From NCBI GenBank assembly GCA_029254375.1, contig JAQWXR010000050.1:1-64000 (forward strand): a stretch of 64,000 nucleotides of DNA. The letters are read 5' to 3'. This document shows, in pieces, positions 50,390-60,216 of this stretch. The position numbers were made by a program, and so were the translations under genes. The DNA is from Schleiferiaceae bacterium. Its GTDB lineage: Bacteria; Bacteroidota; Bacteroidia; Flavobacteriales; Schleiferiaceae. Under the pieces are notes generated by a model. It searched no databases and was not told where the DNA came from. It was given only the letters and a program-made list of their open reading frames with translations. How positions within the stretch are numbered: position 1 is the stretch's first letter; every line of letters begins with the position of its first letter.

Positions 50390-51127
50390 ATGAATCACGT
50401 AAAACCTTATAGCTCTGAAGGATCCAAAAAGGAGCAAGTGGCCAGCATGTTTGACGCGATTTCCGAGCGATATGATGTGCTCAATCGTACCCTTTCCTTG
50501 GGAATTGATGTCATTTGGCGTAAAATCACCATCGCCGCTGTGCGAAAAACTGGAGCTAAAAAAATATTAGATGTCGCCACCGGAACCGCTGACTTGGCCA
50601 TTGCCTTGCACCGCGGTATTCAGGGCAGTCAAGTCGAAGGCATCGACATTTCTGCCGGGATGCTCGAAGTGGGACGCAAAAAAATTACTCGTCGTGGCTT
50701 GGACCCCCATCTTCCATTGCACCTTGGCGATGGTGAAGCCCTACCCTTTGAGGCAGCTACTTTTGACGCGGTAACTGTGGCCTTCGGGGTGCGAAACTTT
50801 GAGCATCTTGAAAAAGGCCTCGTTGACATGAGGCGGGTGCTTCGCCCAGGCGGACATTTAGCTGTTTTGGAGTTCTCCCAGCCAGAGAGCTTCCCCTTCC
50901 GCCAAATCTATTTCTTTTATTTCAAGCATATATTGCCAAGCATTGGGAAATGGCTATCCAAGGATTCTGCGGCCTACACCTATCTACCCGCTAGTGTAGA
51001 AGCCTTTCCTTATGGGGAGGCCTTTTCGGCGAAACTCAAAGCCGCGGGCTTTAGCCACGTGACGATTCGACCGCTCACCTTTGGTATCGCAAGTCTTTAT
51101 TTAGCTCATACGGAACTTCCCTCCTGA
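50390..51127 (+). CDS. ubiE: Demethylmenaquinone methyltransferase (MenG/UbiE family)
   Basis: 245-residue SAM-dependent methyltransferase of menaquinone synthesis. Family signatures: MFDAISERYDVLNRTLSLGI near the start, the SAM motif LDVATGTADLAIAL, EGIDISAGMLEVGR, and VTVAFGVRNFEHLEKGLVDM with the terminal RPLTFGIASLYLA. Bacteroidota use menaquinone, so MenG is the likely role. It is 9 nt after trkH and 10 nt before porT; the ubiE-porT pair is a known conserved neighbourhood in this phylum. Confidence 0.94.
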   Translation: MNHVKPYSSEGSKKEQVASMFDAISERYDVLNRTLSLGIDVIWRKITIAAVRKTGAKKILDVATGTADLAIALHRGIQGSQVEGIDISAGMLEVGRKKITRRGLDPHLPLHLGDGEALPFEAATFDAVTVAFGVRNFEHLEKGLVDMRRVLRPGGHLAVLEFSQPESFPFRQIYFFYFKHILPSIGKWLSKDSAAYTYLPASVEAFPYGEAFSAKLKAAGFSHVTIRPLTFGIASLYLAHTELPS

Positions 51128-51137
51128 GCGTTATTCT

Positions 51138-51827
51138 ATGATGCGTCGTTTCATTTTAAGCCTTGCCATGGCGGTCCCCGGTCTTCTGTGGGCTCAGGGA
51201 CTTAGTCAGAATTTGCCTCGCTATGATCAGAAGCCTATTCACTTTGGCTTCATTTTGGGAACGAGCCAAATGGACTTCAGCTATCGACCTGGAAGCACTT
51301 GGCCAAGCACCGTCTTTGGCGTGGAAACGGGTCCACAGCTCGGGTATACCGTGGGCATTGTCAGCAATGTTCGTGTGAATGAAAACATGGACCTCCGCTT
51401 CGTACCGACCTATTCAGCGGGCGAGCGCCGTCTCTTTTTTGACGCCATCGATCCCAGCGATGGCCAGAGAAAGACCATCGAGCGGAGAATGGAATCCTCT
51501 CTAATCATCTTCCCGCTGGAGCTAAAATGGAAGACGGATCGCATCGACAACCATCGCTGGTATGTACTAGGAAGCCTCTACGGCCAGTGGGACCTTGCCT
51601 CCAAGGCAAAGGTGGTCGACGATCGAATCTTTAAGCTACAAGCAGGCGAATTTGGCTACGAGGTGGCGGTGGGCATGGACTTGTATTTTGAATACTTCAA
51701 GCTATCTCCACAACTGCGCGCCACGTTCGGTCAAGGCAATTTGCTCGTGAATGACGGTACGGCTTACGCCCAAGCCCTCCCTGTTGTGCAAACGCACAGC
51801 TTGGCATGGATATTCACCTTTGAGTAA
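51138..51827 (+). CDS. porT: Type IX secretion/gliding protein PorT
   Basis: A 229-residue outer-membrane beta-barrel. Signal peptide residues 1-20 (ending GLLWAQ), then the PorT start NLPRYDQKPIHFGFILGTSQ, MDFSYRP, and barrel strands with LRFVPTYSAGERRLFFDAID and VAVGMDLYFEYFKLSPQLRA. The C-terminal SLAWIFTFE is a typical barrel end. PorT is needed for type IX secretion, which agrees with the sorting domain on the FG-GAP protein at the left of the window. Two adjacent ATGs are possible. Only 3 nt separate its stop from the convergent methyltransferase. Confidence 0.88.
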   Translation: MMRRFILSLAMAVPGLLWAQGLSQNLPRYDQKPIHFGFILGTSQMDFSYRPGSTWPSTVFGVETGPQLGYTVGIVSNVRVNENMDLRFVPTYSAGERRLFFDAIDPSDGQRKTIERRMESSLIIFPLELKWKTDRIDNHRWYVLGSLYGQWDLASKAKVVDDRIFKLQAGEFGYEVAVGMDLYFEYFKLSPQLRATFGQGNLLVNDGTAYAQALPVVQTHSLAWIFTFE

Positions 51828-51830
51828 CTC

Positions 51831-52577
51831 CTAAGCATCTACGTGGCAGGCATAAAGGGCAATCGCTCCAGCCGTACCCACATTCAAGCTTTCAGTTTTA
51901 CTTCCGAGCGCTTTGGGGATGGTCATAATGTGGGCGGCTCGCTCTGTCCAACGTGATTCCGGGCCTTGACCTTCATTCCCAAAAACCAAGGCTGCTGGTG
52001 CTTTTCTTGGTAAGTCTTTCGGGGCAGATCCACCCAGATCAGCCACATACAGTGTTCGCCCTTCCACATCAAAACGAGTCAGTAGCTCCTCCACTTCGCC
52101 GTACACCAATGGAACACGCGCTAAAGAACCCATGGAACCTTGAATAACCTTTGGATTAAACACCTCGGCTGTGCCCGGAGGCAAGGCTACGTAGTCCACT
52201 CCAAACCAGTCCGCCAGCCGGAGTAAGGTTCCCACATTGCCCGGATCCTGAACGCGGTCTAAGACTAATGCCCAACCACCTGAACGCGGAGCAATTTCTT
52301 TGAGACCGAACACCGCTAAGACCCCTTGAGGGCTTTCTTGCGTCGAAAGTTCTGCTAACTCACGGGGGGTGATTTCTATCGCCTTCGGATACTCTTCCAT
52401 TGGGCCTTGTGGACTTCGATACAAGGTCACCAAAGGCCATCCTTCCTCAATAAATTCAGCAATTGCCTTTGGGGATTCCACTAGGAATTGTTGGGCTATT
52501 TCGCGGCCTTTTTTGCGCCAAAGGGCGCGCACTTGACTACGTTGATTTTTGGAAAGCGGGCTTGGAGAATCATACAT
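51831..52577 (-). CDS. SpoU/TrmH-family RNA methyltransferase
   Basis: A 248-residue SPOUT methyltransferase acting on 2'-OH of rRNA or tRNA. The trefoil-knot SAM motifs are present: VLDRVQDPGNVGTLLRLADW, LVFGNEGQGPES and IPKALGSKTESLNVGTAGAI. The N-terminal substrate-binding domain (AIAEFIEEGWPLVTLY) is like RlmB and TrmH relatives. The target nucleotide cannot be assigned. The start at ATG (MYDSPSPL) is used; a TTG six codons upstream is also possible. It is divergent from rpe. Confidence 0.88.
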   Translation of the reverse strand: MYDSPSPLSKNQRSQVRALWRKKGREIAQQFLVESPKAIAEFIEEGWPLVTLYRSPQGPMEEYPKAIEITPRELAELSTQESPQGVLAVFGLKEIAPRSGGWALVLDRVQDPGNVGTLLRLADWFGVDYVALPPGTAEVFNPKVIQGSMGSLARVPLVYGEVEELLTRFDVEGRTLYVADLGGSAPKDLPRKAPAALVFGNEGQGPESRWTERAAHIMTIPKALGSKTESLNVGTAGAIALYACHVDA

Positions 52578-52602
52578 GGCGGCAAGTTCGGTCAATTGGG
52601 CC

Positions 52603-52610
52603 TAATTTTG
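52603..52610 (+). promoter_or_regulatory. Putative -7 promoter box for rpe-tamL
   Basis: TAATTTTG, a perfect TAnnTTTG match, 17 nt before the rpe ATG. Confidence 0.58.
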
Positions 52611-52627
52611 ACAAAAATCCCCATGCT

Positions 52628-53269
52628 ATGATTGCCCCTTCTGTTTTATCCGCCGACTTCGCCAACCTCCAACGCGACATAGAAATGATCAACCAAAGCG
52701 AGGCTAGCTGGTTCCATGTGGACATCATGGATGGGCTGTTTGTCCCGAATCTCTCGTTTGGCTTGCCTGTAGTTTCGGCCATTCATCGCCATGCCACGAA
52801 GCCCTTGGACGTTCATTTGATGATCGTTCAACCCGAGCGTTACATCAGCGAATTCAAAGCGGCTGGGGCGGCTATATTAACGGTTCACATCGAAGCTTCC
52901 ACCCACCTGCACCGAACCCTCCAAGCTATTCGAGCCGAAGGCATGCTCGCCGGTGTGGCAGTCAACCCGCATACGCCAGTTTCGGCCTTGTCAGAAGTGT
53001 TGCACGATGCCGATTTATTTTGTCTAATGTCCGTGAATCCTGGATTTGGAGGCCAGTCCTTTATTCTTCAGACCTACGAAAAGATTCGGCAGTTGCGTGC
53101 CATGCTGGACGCAGCAGGAAGCTCGGCAAAAATCGAAATTGATGGAGGCGTGAATGCGCAAAACGCAGCGGCCCTCAAAGCGGCAGGAGCGGATGTGCTG
53201 GTCGCAGGCAATGCGGTCTTTAAGGCGCCAGATCCGATCGGAATGATTGCAGAGCTGCATGAGGCCTAA
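52628..53269 (+). CDS. rpe: Ribulose-phosphate 3-epimerase
   Basis: 213-residue TIM-barrel enzyme of the pentose phosphate pathway. Recognised by IAPSVLSADFANLQRDIEMI, WFHVDIMDGLFVPNLSFG, the metal-site His in LDVHLMI, MSVNPGFGGQSF and IEIDGGVN. The ATG is chosen because it precedes the conserved start; another ATG 5 nt upstream runs into a stop at once. Its 3' end overlaps tamL by 11 nt, so the two are coupled although their functions are unrelated. Confidence 0.96.
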   Translation: MIAPSVLSADFANLQRDIEMINQSEASWFHVDIMDGLFVPNLSFGLPVVSAIHRHATKPLDVHLMIVQPERYISEFKAAGAAILTVHIEASTHLHRTLQAIRAEGMLAGVAVNPHTPVSALSEVLHDADLFCLMSVNPGFGGQSFILQTYEKIRQLRAMLDAAGSSAKIEIDGGVNAQNAAALKAAGADVLVAGNAVFKAPDPIGMIAELHEA

Positions 53270-55451
53270 GCAAGGCATTTGGCTCGCTATTTTGGCGGCT
53301 AGCTTGATGTCCTGCCAACCGCAGCGCTATGTGACAGAACCATGGATCCGTAAAGTCCAAATCGAGGTGGATGGCAACGTAACTCTGGATGAACATTACA
53401 GCGAAGTCCTTATGGCTCGCTCAAACACATCCGTTTTTGGCACCTTTCCCTACATGTGGTTCTACCAAAAAGCCAATCCACAGAGCTATTCTAAATGGAA
53501 CAATTGGCTTCGACGCATTGGTGAAAAGCCTAGCCTCTGGGATTCTACATTGAGTGCCCAAGACGTGATTCAATTAAGGCTTCGCCTCAAGCAGGATGGT
53601 TACTTCTATTCTTCCGTCACGGTGCATCCCCCCGGGTCTGACCTCAAAAAAAATAAGCACCTTTTGCGCTATGAAATACTCAAAGGCCCTGCGACGCAGA
53701 TTCAAGGAACGGATATTCAGAGCATGGGACCTCAGGTCGACCCATTTCTCTCAGAGTTAAAAGCCTCCTCTACCCTGCTCCCAGGAGATGTTTTACAGAT
53801 GGAGGCATTGGATGCTGAGCGACGCAGGATCGCGAAAACACTGCAAGAAAAAGGCTTCTTTACCCTCGGACCTGAGGCTATTCACTTCGATTTAGATACC
53901 ATTGAGCATCCGGGATTTGCCGAAGTTCAAATACGAATAGACAACTGGATTCATAGCAGCGAATACGGAACGGTGGAGGAAGCCCATCGAATTTGGTATG
54001 TGCGCCAAACCACAGGATCCTGGCCGGCCAACTTAGCACTAAAGCCCTCGGGTATTCAGCGCCTCCCATGGATTCCTGCGGGAAGAGCCTTTCAAGCCTC
54101 GGCGGTGACTCAAAGCACTGCCCGATTGCGCAACATCCCCGCTATCCAGTCAGGCCGATGGCAGTTTGCCATGGTTCAGGATTCACTTGATGCCACATTG
54201 AGCCTAGTCCCTAGTCCGCGTGTTGGATTGACATGGAAAGGTGAAAGCACAGCCCTATCAGGAATCTATGGCCTCCAATCCAGTATAGATGTTTTTGACC
54301 ATAACCCTTGGGGCGGATTGGAGCATGTACATTTGACACTTTCTGGTGGTCTTGGAGCCCAATGGGCCGATAGCTCTGCCCTGTTCAATACCTATTTTCT
54401 AGACGTTGAATCAGGTATACAATGGCCCGGTCTTTGGGGTTGGGGCGAAGCTCCAGTCCAGACGGGCAGTACACGCTTGAGTTTATCTATCGGTCGGCAG
54501 TACCGTCGAGAATTTGATCGCTTGGCGATTCGTGCCGCCCTAGAGTATCAATGGACGGATAAGCATGGAGGGCAATGGGAACTCAGTCCAACAGACCTCA
54601 CCTACATTGATTTACGCCAGATTGACAGCAGCTTCTACCAGGCGCTATCGATCAAGTCTGGATTTCAAGATGTCCTCCTCTTGGGCCCCCGCCTCCGGGT
54701 GCTACGGCCTTTGGTTCAAAAAGGTCGCTGGGAGCGACGTAGCGAATGGACCTTAGAAAGTTCTGGAATCGTTACCGATCTGATCAACCGCAGCTTCTTC
54801 CCAAATGGCCCTGAAATCAGAAGTTTGGCAGAAGTTCCCTATGCCCATTACTTGCGGGCCAAATGGGACGTCCGCTGGCTCCGACGAGGCAGCAGGCATC
54901 GCGATTGGGCCCTCCGCTTCGTCGCAGGTGAATTGCACACCCTCCAAAACACACCAGGTATCCCACCCTTTGAACGTGCCTTCTTTTCGGGGGGAAGTAA
55001 TGACTTGCGAGGCTGGATTAATTTCCGACTTGGTCCTGGTGCCCTTCCTCTTGGGGTATTCGATAGTCTGGCTTACTTAGGTTCGGGAACCCGCAAGCTG
55101 TTGTTTCAGACCGAATACCGCTTCCCTCTCACAGGTGCCTTGTCCGGGGCCATTTTTACTGATGCGGGAAATACATGGTTACATCGTCGCAACCTGGATC
55201 AAGCGGCGAGCCCATTACTTCAGAATCCACAAATTCAAGACGTGGTTTCCTTTTCGGCATCCAATCTACTGCGCCACTCGGCCTGGGATGCGGGTTTGGG
55301 AATTCGCTATGACCTAGATTTCTTCGTGATCCGAGTCGATTGGGGCTTGCAAGTGTATGACCCTCGTCGATTGAGCTCAAAACCTTGGTTTCAAGCCAAC
55401 GAATGGCTCAAACGAGGAAGCCTGAATTTTGGCCTAGGTATGCCCTTTTAG
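53259..55451 (+). CDS. tamL: TamL-like BamA-family outer-membrane lipoprotein
   Basis: A 730-residue Omp85-superfamily protein. The signal peptide ends in a lipobox (SLMSC), so the N-terminal Cys is lipidated. This distinguishes the Bacteroidota TamL type from classical TamA and BamA. POTRA-like domains follow (for example VIQLRLRLKQDGYFYSSVTV), and the C-terminal 16-strand barrel has the conserved FFSGGSNDLRGW loop (surface-to-barrel-lumen motif) and DAGNTW, ending LNFGLGMPF. It probably inserts outer-membrane or surface proteins. No tamB is in the window. The start overlaps rpe. Confidence 0.85.
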   Translation: MRPKQGIWLAILAASLMSCQPQRYVTEPWIRKVQIEVDGNVTLDEHYSEVLMARSNTSVFGTFPYMWFYQKANPQSYSKWNNWLRRIGEKPSLWDSTLSAQDVIQLRLRLKQDGYFYSSVTVHPPGSDLKKNKHLLRYEILKGPATQIQGTDIQSMGPQVDPFLSELKASSTLLPGDVLQMEALDAERRRIAKTLQEKGFFTLGPEAIHFDLDTIEHPGFAEVQIRIDNWIHSSEYGTVEEAHRIWYVRQTTGSWPANLALKPSGIQRLPWIPAGRAFQASAVTQSTARLRNIPAIQSGRWQFAMVQDSLDATLSLVPSPRVGLTWKGESTALSGIYGLQSSIDVFDHNPWGGLEHVHLTLSGGLGAQWADSSALFNTYFLDVESGIQWPGLWGWGEAPVQTGSTRLSLSIGRQYRREFDRLAIRAALEYQWTDKHGGQWELSPTDLTYIDLRQIDSSFYQALSIKSGFQDVLLLGPRLRVLRPLVQKGRWERRSEWTLESSGIVTDLINRSFFPNGPEIRSLAEVPYAHYLRAKWDVRWLRRGSRHRDWALRFVAGELHTLQNTPGIPPFERAFFSGGSNDLRGWINFRLGPGALPLGVFDSLAYLGSGTRKLLFQTEYRFPLTGALSGAIFTDAGNTWLHRRNLDQAASPLLQNPQIQDVVSFSASNLLRHSAWDAGLGIRYDLDFFVIRVDWGLQVYDPRRLSSKPWFQANEWLKRGSLNFGLGMPF

Positions 55452-55495
55452 GTCCTTTTTGGATCGGTTTAAACGGCCAAATCAAAGAAAAGGCC

Positions 55496-55503
55496 TAGGT
55501 TTG
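55496..55503 (+). promoter_or_regulatory. Putative -7 promoter box for fbaB
   Basis: TAGGTTTG, a perfect TAnnTTTG match, 29 nt before the fbaB ATG in the 81-nt gap after tamL. Confidence 0.6.
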
Positions 55504-55532
55504 CATCTAGTTTAGTTTTAATCAAAAATACT

Positions 55533-56591
55533 ATGGCCTCAGAGCGCGTCATTTCCCTGCTAGGTGATCAAGCCGACTACCTACTCAACCACACCGCCAC
55601 TGCAATTCCTAAGTCGTCCATTCACTTGCCATCCGCGCAATTTGTGGATGAACAATTCATCGGAAGTAACCGCAATATTCCAACCTTGCGTTCTTTACAA
55701 CAACTCTATGGAACGGGCCGTTTGGCCAACACAGGGTACATGAGCATTTTGCCCATCGATCAGGGAATCGAGCATTCAGCTGGAGCGAGCTTTGCTCCGA
55801 ATCCATTGTATTTTGATCCAGAAAATATTGTCAAATTAGCCTTGGACGCAGGCTGCAATGCGGTCGCCTCTACGTTTGGCGTGTTGGCCAATGTGAGCCG
55901 AAAATACGCGCACAAGATTCCATTTGTGGTCAAATTGAATCACAATGAATTCCTTTCCTATCCGAACCAATACGACCAAACCATGTATGGCTCTGTAGAA
56001 GATGCATGGAACATGGGGGCTGTAGCGGTTGGCGCCACAGTGTATTTTGGAGCTGAAGAATCACGTCGTCAAATGATGGAAGTATCCGAAGCGTTTGAAC
56101 GTGCTCGCGAATTGGGAATGGCGACCATCCTATGGTGCTACACTCGAAATTCCGGATTTAAGCAAGACGGCGTAGACTACCATACCTCGGCTGATCTGAC
56201 AGGCCAAGCCAACCATTTGGGGGTGACCATTCAATCCGACATCATTAAACAGAAGCTTCCCACCAACAATGGGGGCTACTTGGCTACCAAGCATGGCAAG
56301 ACGCATCCCAATGTGTATGAGAAAATGACCACCGATCACCCGATTGACTTGACCCGCTATCAAGTGGCAAATTGCTACATGGGTAAAATTGGTCTGATCA
56401 ACTCCGGCGGCGAATCGAAAGGGGCGAGTGATCTAGCTGAATCGGTTTCAACAGCGGTAATCAACAAACGCGCTGGCGGTCAAGGTTTGATCCTCGGTCG
56501 CAAAGCTTTCCAACGCGATTGGAAAGAAGGTGTGGACTTGCTACATGCCGTACAAGACGTTTACCTCGATTCATCGATCACCATCGCCTAA
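55533..56591 (+). CDS. fbaB: Class I fructose-bisphosphate aldolase (FbaB/DhnA type)
   Basis: 352-residue Schiff-base aldolase of glycolysis and gluconeogenesis, of the archaeal/FbaB type. Motifs include [20 protein letters not shown] near residue 68, [10 protein letters not shown] (probable active-site Lys region), [33 protein letters not shown] and the C-terminal [16 protein letters not shown]. It has its own promoter. accD follows 11 nt downstream, so they are likely co-transcribed. Confidence 0.93.
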   Translation: MASERVISLLGDQADYLLNHTATAIPKSSIHLPSAQFVDEQFIGSNRNIPTLRSLQQLYGTGRLANTGYMSILPIDQGIEHSAGASFAPNPLYFDPENIVKLALDAGCNAVASTFGVLANVSRKYAHKIPFVVKLNHNEFLSYPNQYDQTMYGSVEDAWNMGAVAVGATVYFGAEESRRQMMEVSEAFERARELGMATILWCYTRNSGFKQDGVDYHTSADLTGQANHLGVTIQSDIIKQKLPTNNGGYLATKHGKTHPNVYEKMTTDHPIDLTRYQVANCYMGKIGLINSGGESKGASDLAESVSTAVINKRAGGQGLILGRKAFQRDWKEGVDLLHAVQDVYLDSSITIA

Positions 56592-56602
56592 AACGTACGA
56601 CT

Positions 56603-57478
56603 ATGGCCACGGATTGGTTCCAAAGACAAGAAGCGGGAATTACCACCCCCACTCAAGATAAAAAAGAAACGCCCGATGGCTTATGGCACGGTTGCCCCAA
56701 GTGCAAGGTGATTGTTTCAGCGGAAGACCACATCGCCCAAGTTTGGGTCTGCGGAAACTGTGGTTTTCACAATGGCATTGATTCAAAAGAGTATTTCTCC
56801 TTCCTTTTTGATGGGGGAAGCTTTACCGAGCTCAACGCGAACATGGTCTCTAAGGATCCCTTACAATTCGAAGACACCAAAAAGTATAGCGACCGATTAA
56901 AAGCCACCCAAGCAAAAACTGGACTGAATGATGCATTGACTTCAGCCACCGGCGAAATGAACGGGATTCCAGTGGCGATTGCCGCCATGAATTTCAAGTT
57001 CATCGGAGGATCTATGGGTTCCGTTGTAGGGGAAAAAATTGCTCGTACTATCGATTACAGTATTAAGCACAAGGTTCCTTTCATCATGATTAGTAAATCA
57101 GGGGGTGCACGGATGATGGAGGCCGCATTTTCATTGATGCAAATGGCCAAAACTTCCGCGAAATTGGCGCTCTTGGATGAAGCAAAGATTCCTTATATCA
57201 GCCTCTTGACCGACCCCACCACCGGTGGAGTCACGGCCTCGTACGCGATGCTGGGGGATATCAATATTGCCGAACCCGGTGCGCTGATTGGATTTGCCGG
57301 GCCCCGAGTCGTTAAAGAAACCATTGGAAAAGACCTCCCAGAAGGTTTCCAGACGAGCGAATTCGTCAAGGAGCACGGCTTCTTGGATTTTATCGTCGAA
57401 CGTAAGCATCTGAAAGCGCGAATGAGCCAATGGCTGCGTTTTGTAGGCAATCTTCCAGCCCCCGTGAAAGCAGACTAA
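56603..57478 (+). CDS. accD: Acetyl-CoA carboxylase carboxyltransferase subunit beta
   Basis: 291-residue subunit of the carboxyltransferase that makes malonyl-CoA for fatty acid synthesis. The N-terminal zinc ribbon is visible as CPKC and, about 20 residues on, CGNC (residues ~34-57). The crotonase-like core follows: [58 protein letters not shown] and [16 protein letters not shown]. The ATG at MATDWFQRQ is chosen; an upstream in-frame ATG lies inside fbaB and lacks family support. accA is not in the window. Confidence 0.96.
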   Translation: MATDWFQRQEAGITTPTQDKKETPDGLWHGCPKCKVIVSAEDHIAQVWVCGNCGFHNGIDSKEYFSFLFDGGSFTELNANMVSKDPLQFEDTKKYSDRLKATQAKTGLNDALTSATGEMNGIPVAIAAMNFKFIGGSMGSVVGEKIARTIDYSIKHKVPFIMISKSGGARMMEAAFSLMQMAKTSAKLALLDEAKIPYISLLTDPTTGGVTASYAMLGDINIAEPGALIGFAGPRVVKETIGKDLPEGFQTSEFVKEHGFLDFIVERKHLKARMSQWLRFVGNLPAPVKAD

Positions 57479-57486
57479 TTTATTCG

Positions 57487-57494
57487 TACTTTTG
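57487..57494 (+). promoter_or_regulatory. Putative -7 promoter box for rpsO
   Basis: TACTTTTG, a perfect TAnnTTTG match, 48 nt before the rpsO ATG. The leader begins with a small hairpin (CCGTC with GACGG, 57495-57510). Confidence 0.6.
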
Positions 57495-57542
57495 CCGTCC
57501 CGAAAGACGGGTATACAGCACAACCATCTAAGCGATCTAGGC

Positions 57543-57812
57543 ATGTATCTAAACACAGAAAAGAAGCGTGAAATTTTCGCGCTACACGGCAAAAGCCCCG
57601 AAGATACGGGTTCAGCCGAAGGGCAAATCGCCCTTTTTACCTACCGTATCAGCCACTTGACTGGGCACCTAAAGAAGAACCGCAAAGACCACAACACCGA
57701 GCGCTCGCTCATTTTGTTAGTTGGTAAGCGTCGCGCTCTTCTCGACCACCTTCAAAAAACTGAGATCGGCCGATACCGCGCCATCATCGAAAAATTAGGA
57801 CTCCGCAAATAA
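57543..57812 (+). CDS. rpsO: 30S ribosomal protein S15
   Basis: 89-residue protein that binds 16S rRNA helices 20-22 early in 30S assembly. The full family pattern is present: KREIFALHGKSPEDTGSAEG, then IALFTYRISHLTGHLKKNRK, DHNTERSLILLVGKRRALLD and the C-terminal RYRAIIEKLGLRK. The start is the ATG of MYLNTEKK; a longer in-frame start has no family support. pnp follows after a hairpin, the same order as the rpsO-pnp operon in many bacteria. Confidence 0.98.
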   Translation: MYLNTEKKREIFALHGKSPEDTGSAEGQIALFTYRISHLTGHLKKNRKDHNTERSLILLVGKRRALLDHLQKTEIGRYRAIIEKLGLRK

Positions 57813-57842
57813 GCGTGAGTTTCCTCTAGTGGAACTATGCAG

Positions 57843-57871
57843 AAAAGGCAATTCTAATCGGATTGCCTTTT
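57843..57871 (+). terminator. rpsO-pnp intergenic hairpin (terminator or processing site)
   Basis: A 10-bp stem (AAAAGGCAAT with ATTGCCTTTT) around a 9-nt loop, with only four T at the end of the stem. It could end rpsO transcripts in part or serve as an RNase processing site before pnp. Confidence 0.65.
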
Positions 57872-57920
57872 CGCGTTGGAAGAAGCGGCTTGGAGAAATC
57901 AACATCGAAAACAAAAAAAC

Positions 57921-60137
57921 ATGAATGCACCTACCCCCATCACCCAAAGTTTAACTCTGCCTGACGGCCGAGTCATTACCCTCGAAACTGGCCGCATGGC
58001 ACGTCAAGCAGACGGCGCGGTCTTACTTTCTTGCGGAGGCACAGCCCTTCTAGCAACCGTTGTTGCCAACAGGGATGCACGTCCAGGGGTTGACTTCCTC
58101 CCATTAAGTGTGGAGTATAAAGAAAAATTTGCTGGCGCGGGTCGCGTTCCAGGAGGATTCCTAAAGCGTGAAGGTCGCCCAAGCGATCGCGAAGTTTTAG
58201 TTTGCCGTCTGGTCGACCGTGTATTGCGACCATTATTCCCTAACGATTTCCACGCGGAAATTCAGGTGATCATCACCATGCTGTCCTATGACCCTGCTAC
58301 GGCACCTGAGTCTTTGGCTGGTTTGGCAGCCTCAGCGGCTATTTCAATCAGTAACATCCCCTTCAACGGTCCAATGTCTGAGGTGAACATTGCCCGAGTC
58401 AATGGAGAATTTATCATCAACCCTTCTTATGCTCAGCTAGAAGAAGCCGACATGGAAATCATGGTAGGCGCGACAGCTGATAGCGTTGTCATGGTGGAAG
58501 GTGAAATGAAAGAAGTGTCCGAAGCCGAAATGCTGGAAGCCATCACTGTGGGTCATGACGCAATCAAAAAGCAAGTGGAACTTCAGTTAGCCTTGGCCGC
58601 AATGGTCCCAAGCGCTAATCCCAAGCGTGAGTATTCGCATGAGACCCACGACGAAGATCTACGCCAGCGCGTTGAAGCCGCTACCTATGAAGGCGCTTAC
58701 AAAGTGGCCGGAATGGGCTTGACCAATAAGGCCGAGCGCTCAACGGAGTTCAAAGCTGTTTTTGAAACCTATGCCGCTACTCTGAGCGATGAGGAGAAAG
58801 CAAGTTCTTTGGACTTAGCGAAAGTCTATTACCACGATGTGGAATACAAGGCGATGCGCAACCAAATCCTGGACCATGGCCAACGTTTAGATGGCCGTAA
58901 GACCGATGAGATTCGCCCTATTTGGGTTGAAACAGACATCCTCCCTGGGCCTCATGGCTGTGCACTGTTCACACGTGGTGAGACTCAGTCATTTACCACC
59001 GTTACCTTGGGTACTGCCCTTGATTCTAACCGCATTGATGCCGCAACGATGACCGGAGATGAGAAATTCTATCTCCACTACAACTTCCCTCCCTTCTCTA
59101 CAGGTGAAGCCCGCATGATGCGCGGTACCAGTCGTCGCGAAGTAGGACACGGAAATCTGGCTCAACGCGCTTTGAAGAACATGGTACCTAGTGGCTCTGG
59201 CTACACTATCCGTATTGTTTCCGACATCCTCGAATCAAATGGCTCTAGCTCTATGGCTACCGTTTGTGCAGGCACCTTGGCCATGATGGATGCAGGGGTT
59301 CAAATCGAGCGCCCCGTCAGTGGAATCGCTATGGGCTTAATCACCGATCCAGACTCAGGCAAGTATGCTGTATTGAGCGACATTTTAGGCGATGAAGATC
59401 ACTTGGGCGATATGGACTTTAAAGTCACTGGTACCGAGAAAGGAATCACTGCGTGCCAAATGGATATCAAAATCAAAGGCCTGAGTGTCGAGATTCTGAC
59501 CAATGCCTTGAATCAAGCCAAATCGGGTCGTGAGCACATCTTGTCTGTTATGACTGCAGCCATGCCTGCATCCCGTGCTGAATTAAAGCCCCACGCTCCT
59601 CGAATGGTCATCATGGAAGTTCCCAAGAGCTTTATTGGGGGCATCATCGGACCTGGTGGTAAAATCATCCAAGGCATGCAAGCTGAAACAGGATGTACGA
59701 TTACCATTGAAGAAATTGGCAACATTGGCCGTGTAGAAATCAGTGGAACAAACGCCGAAGGCATTGCCTTGGCGCAACAGCGGATTGGAGAAATCTGTTT
59801 CATTCCTTTAGTAGATACGATTTATGATGGGACCGTTAAGGGCGTTCAAACCTTTGGCGTATTTGTCGAAATCGGTCGTGGCACAGAAGGCCTCTTGCAC
59901 GTTTCAGAAATGGATTGGAAGCGCGTAGAAGACCCCTCTGCACTCTATAAAGAAGGAGATAAGGTTCAAGTGAAACTTCTCAGCATCGATGACAAAGGCA
60001 AGCTTCGTTTGTCGCGTAAAGTGTTGATGGAGAAGCCTGAAGGATATGTCGAGCGCGCTCCACGTGAGGATCGCGGACCTCGTCCTGACCGTGGAGACCG
60101 TCGTGGCCCTCGTCCAGAGCGTGGTGAGCGCCGCTAA
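57921..60137 (+). CDS. pnp: Polyribonucleotide nucleotidyltransferase (PNPase)
   Basis: 738-residue 3'-5' phosphorolytic exoribonuclease of RNA turnover. Domains: first RNase PH core ([20 protein letters not shown]), helical linker, catalytic second RNase PH core ([36 protein letters not shown]), KH domain ([17 protein letters not shown]) and S1 domain ([20 protein letters not shown]). The C-terminus is an Arg/Gly/Pro/Asp repeat tail ([20 protein letters not shown] and on). The start at [10 protein letters not shown] follows an A-rich stretch; an in-frame ATG 45 nt upstream is less likely. Confidence 0.97.
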   Translation: MNAPTPITQSLTLPDGRVITLETGRMARQADGAVLLSCGGTALLATVVANRDARPGVDFLPLSVEYKEKFAGAGRVPGGFLKREGRPSDREVLVCRLVDRVLRPLFPNDFHAEIQVIITMLSYDPATAPESLAGLAASAAISISNIPFNGPMSEVNIARVNGEFIINPSYAQLEEADMEIMVGATADSVVMVEGEMKEVSEAEMLEAITVGHDAIKKQVELQLALAAMVPSANPKREYSHETHDEDLRQRVEAATYEGAYKVAGMGLTNKAERSTEFKAVFETYAATLSDEEKASSLDLAKVYYHDVEYKAMRNQILDHGQRLDGRKTDEIRPIWVETDILPGPHGCALFTRGETQSFTTVTLGTALDSNRIDAATMTGDEKFYLHYNFPPFSTGEARMMRGTSRREVGHGNLAQRALKNMVPSGSGYTIRIVSDILESNGSSSMATVCAGTLAMMDAGVQIERPVSGIAMGLITDPDSGKYAVLSDILGDEDHLGDMDFKVTGTEKGITACQMDIKIKGLSVEILTNALNQAKSGREHILSVMTAAMPASRAELKPHAPRMVIMEVPKSFIGGIIGPGGKIIQGMQAETGCTITIEEIGNIGRVEISGTNAEGIALAQQRIGEICFIPLVDTIYDGTVKGVQTFGVFVEIGRGTEGLLHVSEMDWKRVEDPSALYKEGDKVQVKLLSIDDKGKLRLSRKVLMEKPEGYVERAPREDRGPRPDRGDRRGPRPERGERR

Positions 60138-60216
60138 CGCGGACCTCGCAACCTAGATTGATGCTCACGCATTTTTCTTGTAACTTGTTTGTTTAACCCT
60201 CGTACGAAATCATCCG

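Noticed and set aside
60070-60137. Repeated GACC/CGTCC units as a possible CRISPR or tandem repeat element
   Set aside because: They are in frame within pnp and encode the Arg/Gly/Pro tail; spacing is not that of a CRISPR array.
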